Below the pieces are notes generated by a model, which was given only the letters and a program-made list of their open reading frames with translations, made no database searches and was not told the origin of the DNA. From assembly GCF_019969845.1 (NCBI RefSeq), contig NZ_JAHXYR010000003.1:558001-622000 (forward strand): a DNA stretch of 64,000 bases, in the 5' to 3' direction. The position numbers and the translations under genes are program-made. This DNA comes from Sphingobacterium sp. GVS05A. GTDB lineage: Bacteria > Bacteroidota > Bacteroidia > Sphingobacteriales > Sphingobacteriaceae. Shown here one piece after another: positions 63,841-64,000 of this stretch (position 1 is its first letter; each line of letters starts with the position of its first letter).

Positions 63841-64000
63841 TTACAAGCCGCTTAATAGTCGGATATAATTGTCAATGTACAATTGTTTGTCTTTTGATTT
63901 ATATTGTTGGATATAACGCGGGTGATCCAAAATGGTCATTTTCCCGAATAGTTTCTCTTTCTGATTGATTTTGGCCAAAAAGGTGGCATTTTTTTTTCCT
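63841..64000 (-). CDS. C-terminal end of an unidentified protein
   Basis: On the minus strand a frame is open from the window edge to a TAA at 63843-63841, giving the last 52 residues of a protein, with ATFLAKINQKEKLFGKM and ending in DNYIRLLSGL. The stretch is helical, charged and protein-like, with no stop over the whole distance. The gene starts beyond the window. The family is not recognised. Confidence 0.5.
   Translation of the reverse strand, partial: GKKNATFLAKINQKEKLFGKMTILDHPRYIQQYKSKDKQLYIDNYIRLLSGL

Noticed and set aside
1..64000. CRISPR arrays, tRNA/rRNA genes, complete insertion sequences
   Set aside because: No regular direct-repeat/spacer array, no tRNA cloverleaf with conserved T-arm sequence and no transposase gene could be found by reading both strands.

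Overview
The window reads as a chromosomal segment of a Bacteroidota bacterium of the Sphingobacteriaceae, most like Sphingobacterium or a close relative. The reasons are two sigma/anti-sigma/SusC/SusD loci, AT-rich DNA, few Shine-Dalgarno motifs, promoters of the Bacteroidota type (-7 TAnnTTTG, -33 TTTG), a GH3-family protein, a CcmE with Cys in place of the haem-binding His, and a DUF6266-like protein. The genus call is inference; no rRNA or tRNA gene is present to fix it.

Layout. 1-3.6 kb: the end of one nutrient-uptake locus (zinc metallohydrolase lipoprotein plus DUF4302 lipoprotein), two small membrane proteins and a secreted-protein gene broken by one stop codon. 4.0-13.8 kb: a complete surface-signalling uptake locus (ECF sigma, FecR anti-sigma, SusC, SusD, metallohydrolase, DUF4302). 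13.9-17.6 kb: small envelope genes, a PH-domain gene with a fragment of a second copy, an NTF2-like secreted protein behind two copies of a leader hairpin, and a TonB-domain protein. 17.7-21.5 kb: a C39-peptidase ABC exporter with its HlyD partner, bracketed by an intact and a decayed copy of the acs 3' end. 21.5-48 kb: mostly housekeeping (acs, rsmA, pdxA, CCA-adding enzyme, miaA, ilvE, lptB, recJ, KhtTU-like antiporter, polyprenyl synthase, nitrilase-family amidase, MarR regulator, glutamate-synthase-like enzyme). 46.8-50.6 kb: ccmE-ccmF-DUF2520 operon with a long structured leader. 50.8-54.1 kb: LpxR-like lipid A deacylase, dicarboxylate symporter, mnmD. 54.2-62.4 kb: a second uptake locus (ECF sigma, FecR, SusC, SusD) ending in a secreted metallophosphoesterase. 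62.5-64 kb: a DUF6266-like gene, a GC-richer structured island that may be a group II intron remnant, and the 3' end of another gene.

How the genes work together. In both uptake loci the SusC protein carries an N-terminal STN signalling domain, so ligand binding at the outer membrane should be relayed through FecR to the ECF sigma factor, which would activate the operon. Lipoproteins encoded after SusD probably process or capture the ligand at the cell surface.

The observations most worth following up are a hairpin leader element found three times, always ending 25-26 nt before an ATG (15792-15855, 15978-16030 and 50443-50504 on the minus strand), and the duplicated acs 3' end flanking the peptide exporter.
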